Counted from the first letter of the stretch, positions 45,297 to 57,476 are shown. The stretch: DNA of 64,000 nt from Clarkia xantiana subsp. parviflora (GCA_036873135.1 JAPTYO010000007.1:19326763-19390762); one strand, 5' to 3'. Notes: generated by a model from the letters alone, not told the origin. Numbers and translations: made by a program.

Positions 45297-46152
45297 GGGT
45301 AAATAGGTGTTTGTTACAACATATTTGACCAATTTTAGCTTTTGGTGCAACACCTTTATTTTTATGGTATACTTTTGGTGCAATACGTTTGCAAGTTGCA
45401 AACTTTTGGTGCATATGTTAACGTTCTGTTCATTCCAACCGTTAAGTGCCGAAGTGCAAGTCACGTGACTTCCCCCTAAGTTTCGATCTTTCTCAATTTA
45501 GTCTCTACTATTTTCTCCGGACAACCACTCTTCTTCCAGCCACCACCCAAGTCTTCTCGCACCACTCAAGACTACTAATCACCCTTAGTCTATTGGTGAA
45601 CACCAATCGGGGTCCGAGGGCTCTGATTGGAGTCTCTGGGCCCCGATTGGACCACAAAGCTTCGGATTGGAGCTCTGTGACTCCGACTAGAGCCACATAG
45701 AGCTCTGAATGAGACATATGTGGCTCAATCAGAATCAGGGGCTCCCATGATCTGGAGCCCTTGGCTCTGATTGAGCCACATAAGGCTCAATCGAAGCTCT
45801 ATTTAGTTCCGATTTGAGCAACCGAGCTCCGATTTGGGCCCTCTGTGGTCCAATCGGGGTCGGGCAGCTTCCATAGGAACCACGCAGGCCCGATTGGTGG
45901 TCATCGACAGATTTAGGAATGGCTGACGGACTTGGGCGGTGGCTAGAAGACTTCAGGGGTGCCCGGAAGAAAATTGGTAGGTTAGAGAAAATAGTATGGA
46001 ATAGTTTAAATAGACGAAAAGTTAACAAATTCAGCAAAATTGTATAACTTGTAAATGTAGAGCATCAAAAGTATACCAAAAAAAAAAAAAACAGATGTTG
46101 CACTAAAAGTCAAAAATTGACAAACATTTTATACAAAAAGACATATTAACCC
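45297..46152. mobile_element. 856-bp TIR element, Mutator-like
   Basis: The inverted ends match over about 110 bp: GGGTAAATAGGTGTTTGTTAC with GGGTTAATATGTCTTTTTGTA from the right, then TTTTGGTGCAACA and GGTATACTTTTGGTGC-like blocks. The centre (45,590-45,900) is filled with CTCCGATTGGAG-like words, as in the elements at 35.2 and 37.6 kb. No clear 9-bp duplication; no transposase. Confidence 0.65.
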
Positions 46153-46280
46153 TTTTTTCTTCTTAAAACGATCTGAATCCGATCATATCATAAATTAGAC
46201 ATCTCTAGTTCGATACCCGATTCAGTTTTCAAAACATTGTACCAAAGTATATGTCCTTCAAAAGTCATCTAGCAAAATCC

Positions 46281-46815
46281 TATTTGATGGATATGCCCAA
46301 TTCGGGTTCCTATTCAAATTTCGGACTTCACAAACACGTCAAACCCACAAAAATGAATCAAAACGCTAAACCCGTGAATCGAATTGCCGCCCATTGACGC
46401 GCGTATTTTACCAACGTGTTTTTACACTAAGTCCGAGTTTCCCGATAGCCAACGTTGTTTAAACCTGACTCCGGTTCGCAATTTTCTATTAAACCTGAGT
46501 CGAACCGCACAAAACCGGGTTTGGGTCCAAGAGCTCCTATATATTGGAATCTTGGCCGCCCATTTCATTTTAACTCGTTTTGAGATTGGCTAAGGAGCTC
46601 TGACTTCTCTTTAGCTTTATCGCTCTAGATTCTCATTAAAGCATCAGCGAGGGTTCAACTAGCACCACCCCCTCTTCGTGTGCTAGTTACTGCCCCGTGT
46701 GCAGGTGTGGAAAGGACGCGCGGAGCAAACAACGCGGACTTGAAGACTTTACACGAGACAAAACCCGTACATTCGACAACCAGTTATCTCGCGTAGGTCA
46801 GGTCAAAACACTATT
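46281..46815 (+). mobile_element. solo LTR with 5-bp target duplication
   Basis: 46,286-46,810 (525 bp) starts TGATGGATATG and ends AAAACA, flanked by CTATT on both sides (46,281-46,285 and 46,811-46,815). It shares blocks in order with the LTR that starts at 47,764: CCCAATTCGGGTTC, GAGCTCTGACTTCTCT, CTAGCACCACCCCCTCT. It lacks the palindrome array of that LTR. The element body was probably removed by LTR recombination. Confidence 0.8.
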
Positions 46816-47763
46816 AACCCCTTTGTATACTTTTAAAGTTATATATTCTTTAGAGCAAGTACACATTTTTTAAATATAATTAAATTAGCATAAAGGAATA
46901 ATTTTATATTAATTATATTAGGGGATAAATGCACATGGAAAGTGGAAGCATTTTGGACTTTATGTATAGAATGACTTGATGATGTTTTGTTTGGTAAAAG
47001 AAGAGGTTAATGATGTTTTGTACATAATTGTAGTGGTGTCAGGGACAGACAAAGGTTTGGAGTAGGTCAATCCTAGGCGGGAGCCTTTGTTGGGTCAGTC
47101 GAGCGCTTCCGGTAGGCAAAGTCATTTTGGTTCTCATTTTGAGCTATCTCACTTCTATATTATTAATTGTCATAAAAATATTATTTAATTTGAAATGTCA
47201 ATGCCTCTTACTATGACAAAAAAAATTGTCTCAATTTTAATTATTATATAATATAAATATTAGATGCCATTCGGAGATAGATTAAAAGTTATAACAAAAT
47301 ATAAATATGTACAAAATGTCTATGGACAAATTAGAGGTAAGAGAATAAGGAAGTATATAGACAATTTGTGAGAATGACAATATTTATCTTAACATTTCAT
47401 ATCCACCTAAATAAATGTTTTAGCAAATTTGCCAATTGAAAGTGCTCTCAATAGTCGCAGCTCAAAGAAATTCTAAGGAATTTTTTGCGGGATGACAAGT
47501 ATTAACGAGCAATTGGTAGAATATTAATTATAAATATATTCTTTTATTTTAAGTAACTCAGTAAATCTTGAACCTAAAATCTTTTATATTTAATTAATGA
47601 TGATTTAATGGGTCGGCAACTCAAATACATATTGTATTGAAATATTAAGTATGACTATCTTAATCAGAATTCCACTGCGGCGTGAAGCACACTGCTTATA
47701 GAATTCAATATATGTATCATTTCGACAAACTTTGTCAACAATGGAGGAATGGAGGCTAAACCA
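46816..47763. other. spacer between solo LTR and the large LTR element
   Basis: AT-rich, with a less AT-rich patch at 47,035-47,135. No gene or repeat with clear ends is seen. Confidence 0.5.
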
Positions 47764-48416
47764 TGATGGATAAATGTCCAATTCGGGTTCGTATTTACGC
47801 TTCGGGCCTCGCAAACACGTAAAAAATTACATCTCGTCTCGGAAAACGTCTCCCAAGGGTCAAAACGGTCCGGAAACGCATTTACGCGTGACCGGACCGG
47901 ACATCCGGATTGCGGTGCAATCCGGAGGTCCGGATTGCATTTGCAATCCGGACCTCCGGGTTGCAGCAACCCGGACGTCCGGGTTGCAAGCAATCCGGAC
48001 GTCCGGATTGCAACAATCCGGACCTCCGGATTGTGCAATCCGGACCTCCGGGTTGCGCAATCCGGAGGTCCGGATCGCACGGCAACCCGGACCTCGCCGA
48101 ATTGCCCAATTTCGACGAGGTCCGGGTTCCGCCACGGGTATTGCGCGATTGTCATATCCGCGATTACCGTATCCGCGATCGCCGTTACGCGTAGAGAAGT
48201 CAAGTTCATGCATTACCAATGTGGACGACGGTTCCCGTTTGTCTCCTTGAACCGTCGTCGAACCGCTCTAAAACCGGGTCCGGTCTCAAGGAAGCCTATA
48301 AATAGGAGGCCTTGGCCACCCATTTTCACTCACTCTCTCATTTGCCCAACTTTGGTATTTTGAGCTCTGACTTCTCTCTAGAACTTTCTCTCTCTAGAAA
48401 TTACCCTTTTGCCACT
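47764..48416 (+). repeat. 5' LTR of the outer gag-carrying element, first part
   Basis: Starts TGATGGATAAATG after AAACCA. It contains the palindrome array, then a probable promoter: CCTATAAATAGG at about 48,295 followed by a CT-rich leader. The LTR is cut at 48,416 by the inserted minus-strand element and resumes at 58,955; without the insert it would be about 890 bp. Confidence 0.8.
47892..48105. repeat. array of about nine GC-rich palindromes in the outer LTR
   Basis: Successive units of the form GCAATCCGGACCTCCGGATTGC (with GAGG, ACGT, ACAT or GGGTTGC variants) follow each other with spacers of zero to a few bases. Each unit is its own inverted repeat, and neighbours are near-inverse of each other, so long and short hairpins can form. 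The open frames found here on both strands are by-products of the repeats. Confidence 0.9.
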
Positions 48417-49869
48417 TGTCGCACGTCAAATCCGGCCTGCGCTCTCGGAAGTAGAGCGGGTTTTGAAAATGTGTTATTTGTTTGGGATCGGCGAACGGCG
48501 GGGTCGGTCAAATATGGAAATATCAACCGAACCGGGAAAAATAGAAAGAGTCGCCACCGATTAATTAAAGGCTAATCGGAATCCTAAAGTTGCCTAGGGT
48601 ACATGATACTAACATCCTAGGGCTTGAAATGGTCCGCGTCCAGAGGTTCGGGTTCGGGGATTTGATTACGTATTAAAAGCTCGCAAGCTAGAAATCCGCC
48701 CTTTCGGTACTTTGGCTTGTCTTGTCTTGTTTAATTTTTCACTAAAATGTCCATTTTGAGAGTTGAACTGCAAGTATCAAAAAGTTTATGGCCGAGTTGC
48801 AATCATCAAGAAATTCATGGCCAATTTGCAATTATCGAAAAGTTCATGACTGAACTGAAAATAATTTTGGAAACATGTTAAAATGACCATGAACTTCTCT
48901 GTACTAATTTTTAACACTTAACAGCGTTCCGAGATATATAAGTAATATAAACACACATAAAATTTATAGAAAATGAGAAATATGCAATATGTACATATAT
49001 AAAACTTAAAGGTAATATAAATGACAAATAAGTGAAATAAACAAATATAAGACTTAATAATGTATAAACATATAAGTAAATGACAATAAGTAATATAATA
49101 TATATAAAACTTATATATAATATAAATGACAAATAAGTAAAACAGATATATATAAAACTTGTAGATAATAGAAATGCGTAATATGTATATATATATATAT
49201 ATAGTGCGAAATAAAATGACGGAAAATAAATAAACGCTACATTGAAAGCGATGGATCTTTAACCAACTTGCACTTTATTTATGCTTGAAATGTAAATACA
49301 ACTTTTAATTAAGCAATACTCACATTGAGTTGTTTCCGGGTAAAATGCCGTGACGCATGGAACCGAACCACAAATTATCGAGCAATATATTTGAACCTTA
49401 CTCACTCTAACTCACTCTCCACATGTGTTTTTTTCCACCCTAAACCGAGACCTCCTCTATTGATTCTCCGACTCTCACTCACTGAGACCCCCCTTGAACT
49501 CTCGGTCCGAGCTCCTATTTATAAGCTATGTGGGCTGATTATTTTAATATATTTTTGTCCACTTGCTTGCCATGATGTTGATAGAAATCAACAGAGTTGT
49601 AGATAGGGTTGTATAATGTATGTAACGACATGGGAGTAGCCTAGGGAATCTCGGCAAAAAATTGAATTGCATGGGTATGTGTAAGGTTGGATAAGGAGGG
49701 GGCTACGTGGTCTTCTAATGGCCAAGTTTTTTTTCATTTATGTAATTATATCTAATTAATATCACTATCTAATAACATTCTAATCCTTTTTTTTTATCGC
49801 TCGATTATTCCCGATTTAGTTCCACGTGTCACGATATTTTCTGACCCTGTCCAAAATCGGGTGTTTACA
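48417..49869 (-). repeat. 3' LTR of the minus-strand element (1,453 bp)
   Basis: In element orientation it starts TGTAAACACCCGATTTTGG and ends with TGCGACA. It contains AT-rich TATATAAG-like repeats around 48,940-49,200. Confidence 0.92.
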
Positions 49870-49882
49870 GTTGCCCCTCTTT
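49870..49882 (-). other. polypurine tract of the minus-strand element
   Basis: AAAGAGGGGCAAC on the minus strand touches the 3' LTR, as expected for the plus-strand primer of reverse transcription. Confidence 0.8.
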
Positions 49883-50014
49883 GAGCATGCGTTCATGGAT
49901 GTGGTCCAATGAACGTATGTTCAAAGACAAACAACTGATTTTGGGTCTTCCCAGCTAACTAATTACAGTGCATACAAGATAAAACATACAACTTTCGGAA
50001 ACTAGACACCTATA

Positions 50015-51900
50015 GGTCCCGATCGTTGGCGGTGACTTGCGGAGCTGAACACCTAAAGGCTCCGTTCGTCGGGTTGTGACTCTCGGAATGCTGGATGACC
50101 ACAGGTCCCGATTGTCGGTGGTGACTTGCGGAGCTGAACACCTAAAGGCTCCGTTCGTCGGGTTGTGACTCTCGGAATGCTGGATGACCACAGGTCCCGA
50201 TTGTCGGTGGTGACTTGCGGAGCTGAACACCTAAAGGCTCCGTTCGTCGGGTTGTGACTCTCGGAATGCTGGATGACCACGGGTTCCGATTGTCGGTGAT
50301 GACTTGCGGAGCTGAACACCTAAAAGCTCCGTTCGTCGGGTTGTGACTCTCGGAATGCTGGATGACCACAGGTCCCGATTGTCGGTGGTGACTTGTGGAG
50401 CTGAACACCTAAAGGCTCCGTTCGTCGGGTTGTGACTCTCGGAATGCTGGATGACCACAGGTTCCGATTGCCGGTGATGACTTGCGGAGCTGAACACCTA
50501 AAAGCTCCGTTCATCTGGTTGTGACTCTCAGGATGCTGGATGACCACAGGTCCCTATTGTCGGTGGTGACTTGCGGAGCTGAACACCTAAAGGCTCCGTT
50601 CGTCGGGTTGTGACTCTCGGAATGCTGGATGACCACAGGTTCCGATTGCCGGTGATGACTTGCGGAGCTGAACACCTAAAAGCTCTGTTCGTCTGGTTGT
50701 GACTCTCAGGATGCTGGATGACCACAGGTCCCGATTGTCGGTGGTGACTTGCGGAGCTGAACACCTAAAGGCTCCGTTCGTCGAGTTGTGACTCTCGGAA
50801 TGCTGGATGACCACAGGTTCCGATTGCCGGTGGTGACTTGCGGAGCTGAACACCTAAAGGCTCCGTTCATCGGGTTGTGACTCTCGGAATGCTGGATGAC
50901 CACAGGTTCCGATTGCCGGTGATGACTTGTGGAGCTGAACACCTAAAAGCTCCGTTCGTCTGGTTGTGACTCTCAGGATGCTGGATGACCACAAGCCCGA
51001 TTGTCGGTGGTGACTTGCGGAGCTGAACACATAAAGGCTCCGTTCGTCGGGTTGTGACTCTCGGAATGCTGGATGACCACAGGTTCCGATTGCCGGTGAT
51101 GACTTGCGGAGCTGAACACCTAAAAGCTCCGTTCGTCTGGTTGTGACTCTCGGGATGCTGGATGACCACAGGTCCCGATTTTCGGTGGTGACTTGCGGAT
51201 CTGAACACCTAAAGGCTCCGTTTGTCGGTTGTGACACTCGGAATGCTGGATGACCACAGGTTCCGATTGTCGATGGTGACTTGCGAAGCTTAACATCTAA
51301 AGGCTCCGTTCGTCGGGTTGTGACTCTCGGAATGGTGGATGACCACAGGTCCCGATTGTCGGTGGTGACTTGCGGAGCTGAACACCTAAAGGCTCCGTTC
51401 GTCGGGTTGTGACTCTCGGAATGCTGGATGACCACAGCTTTCGATTGTCGGGGGTGACTTGCGGAGCTGAACACCTAAAGGCTCCGTTCGTCGGGTTGTG
51501 ACTCTCGGAATGCTGGATGACCACAGGTTCCGATTGTCGGCGGTGACTTGCGGAGCTGAACACCTAAAGGCTCCGTTCGTCGGGTTGTGACTCTCGGAAT
51601 GCTGGATGACCACAGGTTCCGACCGTCGGTGGTGACTTGCGGAGCTGAACACCTAAAGGCTCCGTTCGTCGGGTTGTGACTCTCGGAATGCTGGATGACC
51701 ACAGGTTCCGATTGTCGGCGGTGACTTGCGGAGCTGAACACCTAAAGGCTCCGTTCGTCGGGTTGTGACTCTCGGAATGCTGGATGACCACAGGTTCCGA
51801 TTGTCGGTGGTGACTTGCGGAGCTGAACACCTAAAGGCTCCGTCCGTCGGGTTGTGACTCTCGGAATGCTGGATGACCACAGGTTCCGATTGTCGGTGAT
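50015..51900. repeat. 89-bp minisatellite, about 21 units
   Basis: The unit contains GCGGAGCTGAACACCTAAAG, GCTCCGTTCGTCGGGTTGTG and CTCGGAATGCTGGATGACCA. Variants (CCGATTGTCGG or CCGATTGCCGG; CTCGG or CTCAGG) alternate in blocks of two units, so amplification involved multi-unit steps. As 89 is not a multiple of 3, the minus-strand frames shift every unit; the many open stretches of 75-206 codons are not genes. Confidence 0.92.
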
Positions 51901-52020
51901 GCCAGCATTGGGGCGGCTATGTGAATGCACATCTTGGATAGCGGTGCCTGCATTGGTGCGGCTATGTGAATGCACGTCTTGGATAGCGGTGCCTGCATTG
52001 GTGCGGCAATGAGGTTTGAC
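51901..52020. repeat. short repeats beside the 89-bp array
   Basis: About two and a half copies of a unit near 54 bp with GCCTGCATTGGTGCGGCTAT and GTGAATGCACGTCTTGG. Confidence 0.7.
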
Positions 52021-52156
52021 TTGTAGGAACAGACTGTAACAGTCATACTCGTCTTTGGAAGGTGACTTGTGAGAGCATACTGTAACAGTCTCGCTTGCCG
52101 ATTCCGTATAACTCTGGGAAGTTAGGCATTCGAACGCCCCATTCTTGACAAATTAA

Positions 52157-52197
<41 letters not shown>

Positions 52198-52247
52198 CAG
52201 CGATGTGCTGTGTTTTCTCTCTCTTTTTTTTTGCTTCTTTTTTGTTT

Positions 52248-53153
52248 TCTCTCGGATTTCTCTCCTTTTGCTACGATCATTTTTTGATCGCACCTCTCGG
52301 TTCCCCTAATTTTTGCCTAGGCCGCCCTTTCGGGTTTTCAACCTAGCGGAGATTTTATTTCCTCTCCTTTTGCCATGATCGCCCTTTTGAGGGATTTTCA
52401 ATCACGCCCCTCTTCCCTAAATTTTGCCTAAACCGCCCTTTCGGGTTTTCAGTTTAGCGGGAATTTTCTCTCAAACTTGGAAGTTTTTTTTTTTTTTTTT
52501 TTCCAAAAAAGGTACTTCCTCGAAATGCGACTTACGAGAATAGATTGTGACGGTCCTGCTTGCCGACCTTGCATAGGTTTGGCTGGATGAACATGAGAAT
52601 ACCCCATTCTTTGGTGAATGAACTTCCTTCAGCGATGTGCTGCATATTGTTTTTCGCTTCATTGCTGAGATATCCAGTTGATGTTGATGCTGCTTTTGTC
52701 GAGCTTTTTATGCTTGTATTCCTAGCGGGATTGACTGAAAATCATCTCTTGATTGAGTTAATTTTAGAGCATTTAGTTGTCCGCCCGCCTAGGTGCATCT
52801 CTGTGAGCTGGTAGGGGCAGCTCAGACAATGTTGATCATTGTGATTCTTCATCGCTACCTGGTGACAATTACATTTGTCCACAATTTTTTTTTTTCTCTT
52901 CTTCTTCTTTTTTTTTTTTTTTTTCTTCTCTCGGATTCCTCTCCTTTTGCTACGATCATTTTTTGATCGCACCTCTCGGTTCCCCTAATTTTTGCCTAGG
53001 CCGCCCTTTCGGGTTTTCAACCTAGCGGGGATTTTATTTCCTCTCCTTTTGCCATGATCGCCCTTTTGAGGGATTTTCGATCACGCCCCTCTTCCCTAAA
53101 TTTTGCCTAAACCGCCCTTTCGGGTTTTCAGTTTAGCGGGAATTCTCTCTCAA
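52248..53153. repeat. duplicated hairpin-rich cassette
   Basis: 52,248-52,471 and 52,928-53,153 are nearly identical, about 225 bp each. Each has four successive hairpin-like modules: CGATCATTTTTTGATCG, then CCTAGGCCGCCCTTTCGGG with CCTAGCGG, GATCGCCC with GGGATTTTCGATC, and AACCGCCCTTTCGGGTTTTC with AGCGG. A T-run of about 38 bases lies before the first (52,159-52,197). The DNA between the cassettes shows no gene. Confidence 0.8.
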
Positions 53154-53187
53154 AATTTGAAAACTCGCATTCTGGTTGCAAGATCTT

Positions 53188-54000
53188 TCAAGGATAATAC
53201 TTCTTGACATTGTCCATATTGACTGGACTAAGGAGTCTTTGTGCGTCCATGTCAGTGATGATCGTGGCTCCTCCACTAAGAATTTTTTATGTCGACACAC
53301 GGTCCTTCAAAGTTATGGATGAATCTGCCACAAGAATCTGGATTGGCTTGGGAGAATTTCTGAAGGACTATGCCGCTTGGTGTAATTCTCTGGAGCGCGC
53401 TTCCTTGTTGAATGCTCGAACCGTGCGCTTCTGGTAAAGATGCCCGTGGCATAGTGCAGGGAGCCGCTTTCGTCAATGAGGCTTGATTGCTCATGTAAGT
53501 GCGCTTCACCCACTCATATTCGTCCATTTATGACTAAGTGAGGAACCAAGTGGACGGATTTTCAGCTTTAATCGGTGACTTGCTTCTGTTTTGTAGACAG
53601 GGAAACTGGAGTTGCCCCAGGTTATGTTCGGATCGAGGTCTCATAGGCCGTGAATGCCTGAGGCAGCTTGTCGTGCCCATCCTTGTATGACAATCATTTC
53701 CTTAATGATCTTCCTTTATTTTCTGCATCTACCCCACCATTCATCAATGTGCGATATGGGGACGTGTTCGTGTTCTTGATCTTGAATTGGTCGCACAACT
53801 CGTCGATTAACTTGATGTTCAGATCTCGATGTTGTCAATTTCAATTGACACTGGACACCGTATGCACGATGATGCCTCGCTTGATGAGACGTTCGACCAC
53901 CTTTGTCGTAACTGATGCCAATGTAATGGCTTTGGCGCACTTGGTGAAGTATTCGATGGCCACCGGTATGAATCCGTGACCAATGGATGCCTTTGGAGAG
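53188..54000 (-). pseudogene. decayed integrase of a Tat/Ogre-like polyprotein
   Basis: The minus strand reads, with stops and frameshifts, AIEYFTKCAKAITLASVTTK and VVERLIKRGIIV, then LIDELCDQFKIKNTNTSPYR and MNGGVDAENK. Those are the core pattern of plant Gypsy integrases. Further on come DEYEWVKRTYMSNQASL, NFEGPCV, GGATIITDMD and PVNMDNVKKYYP followed by TGA, the usual C-terminal end of the polyprotein. The catalytic core is incomplete and the DNN region is damaged. No reverse transcriptase precedes it. Confidence 0.8.
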
Positions 54001-54569
54001 ACATGTCGATCACGGCGATGCTCATTTTTGTTCCGGATAGCAGTTTTTCCTGAAGAAAGAAGTAGATGGAGGTTGACGTTAATGTCAAATCATGCATATG
54101 ATGGCAGAGAATATTGAGATCACAATGAATGACAAAAGAAGGAATTCATTATGGTCATGAAGAATTTTCCCTCTTCCAGAAATACTGGGCTCGGACATTT
54201 GCCCCACGAGCAATGCATCCATTTCTGGATATTGTTTACTCGTTACGAAGAGAAAGCGCATAAACGAGCATTTTCATCCACTTTGTGATATTCTCTCTTC
54301 TGGCGAGTAGACAGATGAAACTTCTGAAGGGACCTCATCATTAAGGGCTCTCATGACTGTTGAAAAAGAGTTTGACAAGCTAGCATGAATGTCTACATAT
54401 TTGGTCAGGATCCTTTGCGACAGACCGAGAAGTGATGCATTGCAGATTTGAAGCTTGACTGGGAGACACATCAGTAATGTGTGAAGCTTGATCAGGGTCA
54501 GTTTGTTCCCTGCTTTTAGGGACTGCAAGTTGAGGCACGACTTGGGATTTTGAATTCCGAGAGACCGCG

Positions 54570-56390
54570 GCAGCCATGACTTCTTGGGTTCCGAAAAGAG
54601 TGAGCACTCGACCTGGGAGGCCACTTCAGCGGATTGATTGTTCGGTTCAGGCGATCATAGCTTGCGAGGTCTCCTCCAGATTGTTGATCCTCTTTTTTAG
54701 GTGGCCGAGCCATTGAATATCACATGGGTTAGAAACCCTGACAGAGGAGTTTGGCTTTAGTTGCCACATTCGTTTTGAAGTCATGGGTACGCAAGGGGCT
54801 TGATCACGCCAGACTTATCTGCGAGAAAATGACAATTAGAATTTGAAAGAACACAAAAATGATGTATAATTTGAAAATGTAGCAATCAATTCTGTCGATT
54901 TCGCAGACGAAGGTGTGTCCCGAGATGTTGAATTTTAGGAGACTGCGGCGGTCATGACTGCATGTGCGGTGAAAAGCGATGAGACGCTTGATTTAGTAGG
55001 TCATGTCGTCGATGGATTATTCATTTTGGCTGATCTTTACTCGCAAGGTATTTTTTAGCTCGATGATCCTCTCTTCACCTTCTCGAGGTGGCGAAGCCGC
55101 TGGACATCACATGGGTTTTAGGAACCCAGACAGATGAATCTTGTCATCTTTCTTCATTTGTTCTATTTGAACAAAATCGCGAGTACGTATGGGGCTTGCT
55201 TGCGCCAGATGTACCTGTAAAAATGTCAATTAGAACTGAAAACACAGATCATGATGCATGATTATGAAAACACAGTCATCAATTATTTCAAGGTCGCAGG
55301 CGGAGGCGCGACTCGAGATATTTGAACTTTGGAAGGCTTCGGCGGCCATGCTTGCGTGGGCGTTGAAAAAGCGATGATACGCTTGACTTATGAAGCCATG
55401 TCGGCGAGGAACTGTTCCGTTTTGGGTGATCCCATCTCCCAGATCTTTTCTAGCTGGATGATTCCCTCTTCATTTTCTTGAGGTGGCGAAGACCCTGGAT
55501 ATCACATGGGTTCAGAACCATGGCGGAGGACTCTGGTTTGTTTGTCCATTTTGTTCCATTCGAACAAAATCTCGAGTATGTTTGGGGCTTGTTTGCGCCA
55601 GATGTACTCGAGATGTTGGAGTATGGAGACTATGACCGCCACGACTGCCTGGGTGCTAAAAAGCGATGATACGGTTGACTTATGATGTCATGTTGGTGAG
55701 AAACTGTTTCGTTTTTATGATCCCATCTCCCATGATCTCCTCGAGCTGGATGATCCCCTCTTCATTTTTCGAGGTGGCGAAGGCGCTGAATATCACATGG
55801 GTTCAGAACCATGGCAGAGGACTCTTGTTTGGTTGCCCCATTTGTTCCACTTGAACGAAGTCACGAATATGTTTGTGGCTTGTTCGTGCCAGATGCACCT
55901 GAAAAAAATGGCAACTAGATTGAGAATCCGCAATAGTTATGCATGATTTAGAAAATATAGCCATTAATTAAGTTGAGATCGCAAGCCGAGGCGTGAATCG
56001 AGATGTCGAAGTCTAGGACTGCGACGACCATGAAATTTTTGGGCACTAACGACAAGGCGCTTGAACTAGGAGGCCACGTCGAAGACGGATTGTTCCGTCC
56101 GGAAGGTTGTGGCTCGCATGGTCCCTTTTAGATGGACAGTCCACTCTTTATTTTCTCGAGGTGGTGGAGCCTTTGGATATCACATTAGTTAGGAACCCTG
56201 GCGAATGACTCTTTTTAGTTGCCTCATTTGTTCCATTCGAGCGAGATCACACAGTAAGTTTAGGGCTTGTTTGCGCCAGTTGTACCTGTGAAAAAAAACT
56301 GACAATTAGAATAGAGAATCCGCAATAATGATGCATGATTTGGAAAATATAGCCATTGATTATGTCGATTAGGGTCCTCAATGTTTTGAA
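54570..56390 (-). repeat. about five diverged tandem repeats of roughly 390 bp
   Basis: The anchor ATATCACATGGGTT (with variants) recurs at about 54,717, 55,105, 55,499, 55,790 and 56,176, so the steps are 388, 394, 291 and 386 bp. Other shared blocks are TTGCGCCAGATGTACCTG and GATGCATGATT. Open stretches are short and inconsistent between units. Confidence 0.75.
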
Positions 56391-57476
56391 ATGATTTTTT
56401 TGGAGAATCAAGTCACGAGTTATTCCTTTTCTAACCCTTAACCCATTAGGTTTTTTTAATACCCGGTTTGCTTCTCATTCGATTAATGTCAGTTCCTGAG
56501 GTTCTGAATTTTGATGCTTCCCGAGATTTTTTTTTTTTTAAAACCAGGTGTTTAATTTGTCGGGCCGACGACCGACCGCTTAAATTGGGCACAAAAATGA
56601 CTTAGCTACCTCTGGCTTGGCAAAATCGAGACAACAACCGTGAATTTCTAGATTTTAAAACTCTTGAAATTAAAACATTGAGGAGTATTTTAGGGTCTCA
56701 TAAAAATGAGTCATTTGAAAAATCATCTTCCTCAAGTCTTTTTTTTTTTTTTTTTGCAAATTGAATTCATGGTTCTTATCATGATGCTCGGGCAAATAAT
56801 CCTTACTTAATGGAGGATAAATAACTCATGACTTCAAAACCGACCCAATTGATGACTTTAATAGCTTTGAAATTCGTGATGCAGTATAAGAAGGAAATCA
56901 CCTTATTCATGTACACATGCATATATACAACGATTGTTTTTCTTACCTTCTCAAACCAATGCATCAAGAGAGATATACAGACCTGTGGATGCCCCTTGAC
57001 TATTTTAGAAAAGTGTGCGAGCTTCTGGATGCCCCTCCTATACATCAGACCAGGATAAAGAAAAAATGCAAAATAGCATATCTGGAATTAATGCGACTGG
57101 TTGATCGCTCCGCACTGTGTGGGCATCTGCTCTATCAAGGTGGGTTCTAAAGGTTCTCGAATCGAAAGGTACCTTACCCCATGAAGGGGATCGCAGGCCC
57201 TTTTCGATCATCGAGTTGGGCTTTCGGAGACGTGCCGGCGGTTGTGACCGCTACTGGCCGTATTCTCTTACTCAACCCCCTAGGTTTCTATATGCCATTG
57301 GTTTTTGGCCTGGAATAGTAACCGAATCTGGTGTGTGTGCAAAAGCAATTTAAATTACTCAAAATATGAGATTAGAAGCTGCACACACGAACAAACGGTC
57401 AAAACGGATATAGTATAAAAATCCAATTAAACAAGGTAAGACAAACACAACAAGCCTAAACCCTCTGAATGGAAAT

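Noticed and set aside
47664..48363. Several ORFs of 75-181 codons in both directions
   Set aside because: They run through the CCGGA palindrome array in the LTR; the Arg/Pro/Gly-rich peptides reflect the repeat.
48911..49606. ORFs of 73 and 93 codons present twice (also at 57,991-58,686)
   Set aside because: They are in the two identical LTRs; the first is a low-complexity Ile/Tyr/Ser frame from AT-rich repeats, the second spans promoter-like DNA.
50015..51900. CRISPR-like regular spacing
   Set aside because: The repeats are head-to-tail without unique spacers, in a plant genome; it is a minisatellite.
50053..51975. Fourteen or more overlapping minus-strand ORFs of 71-206 codons
   Set aside because: They are frames through the 89-bp minisatellite, repeating every three units; they share peptides only because the DNA is repeated.
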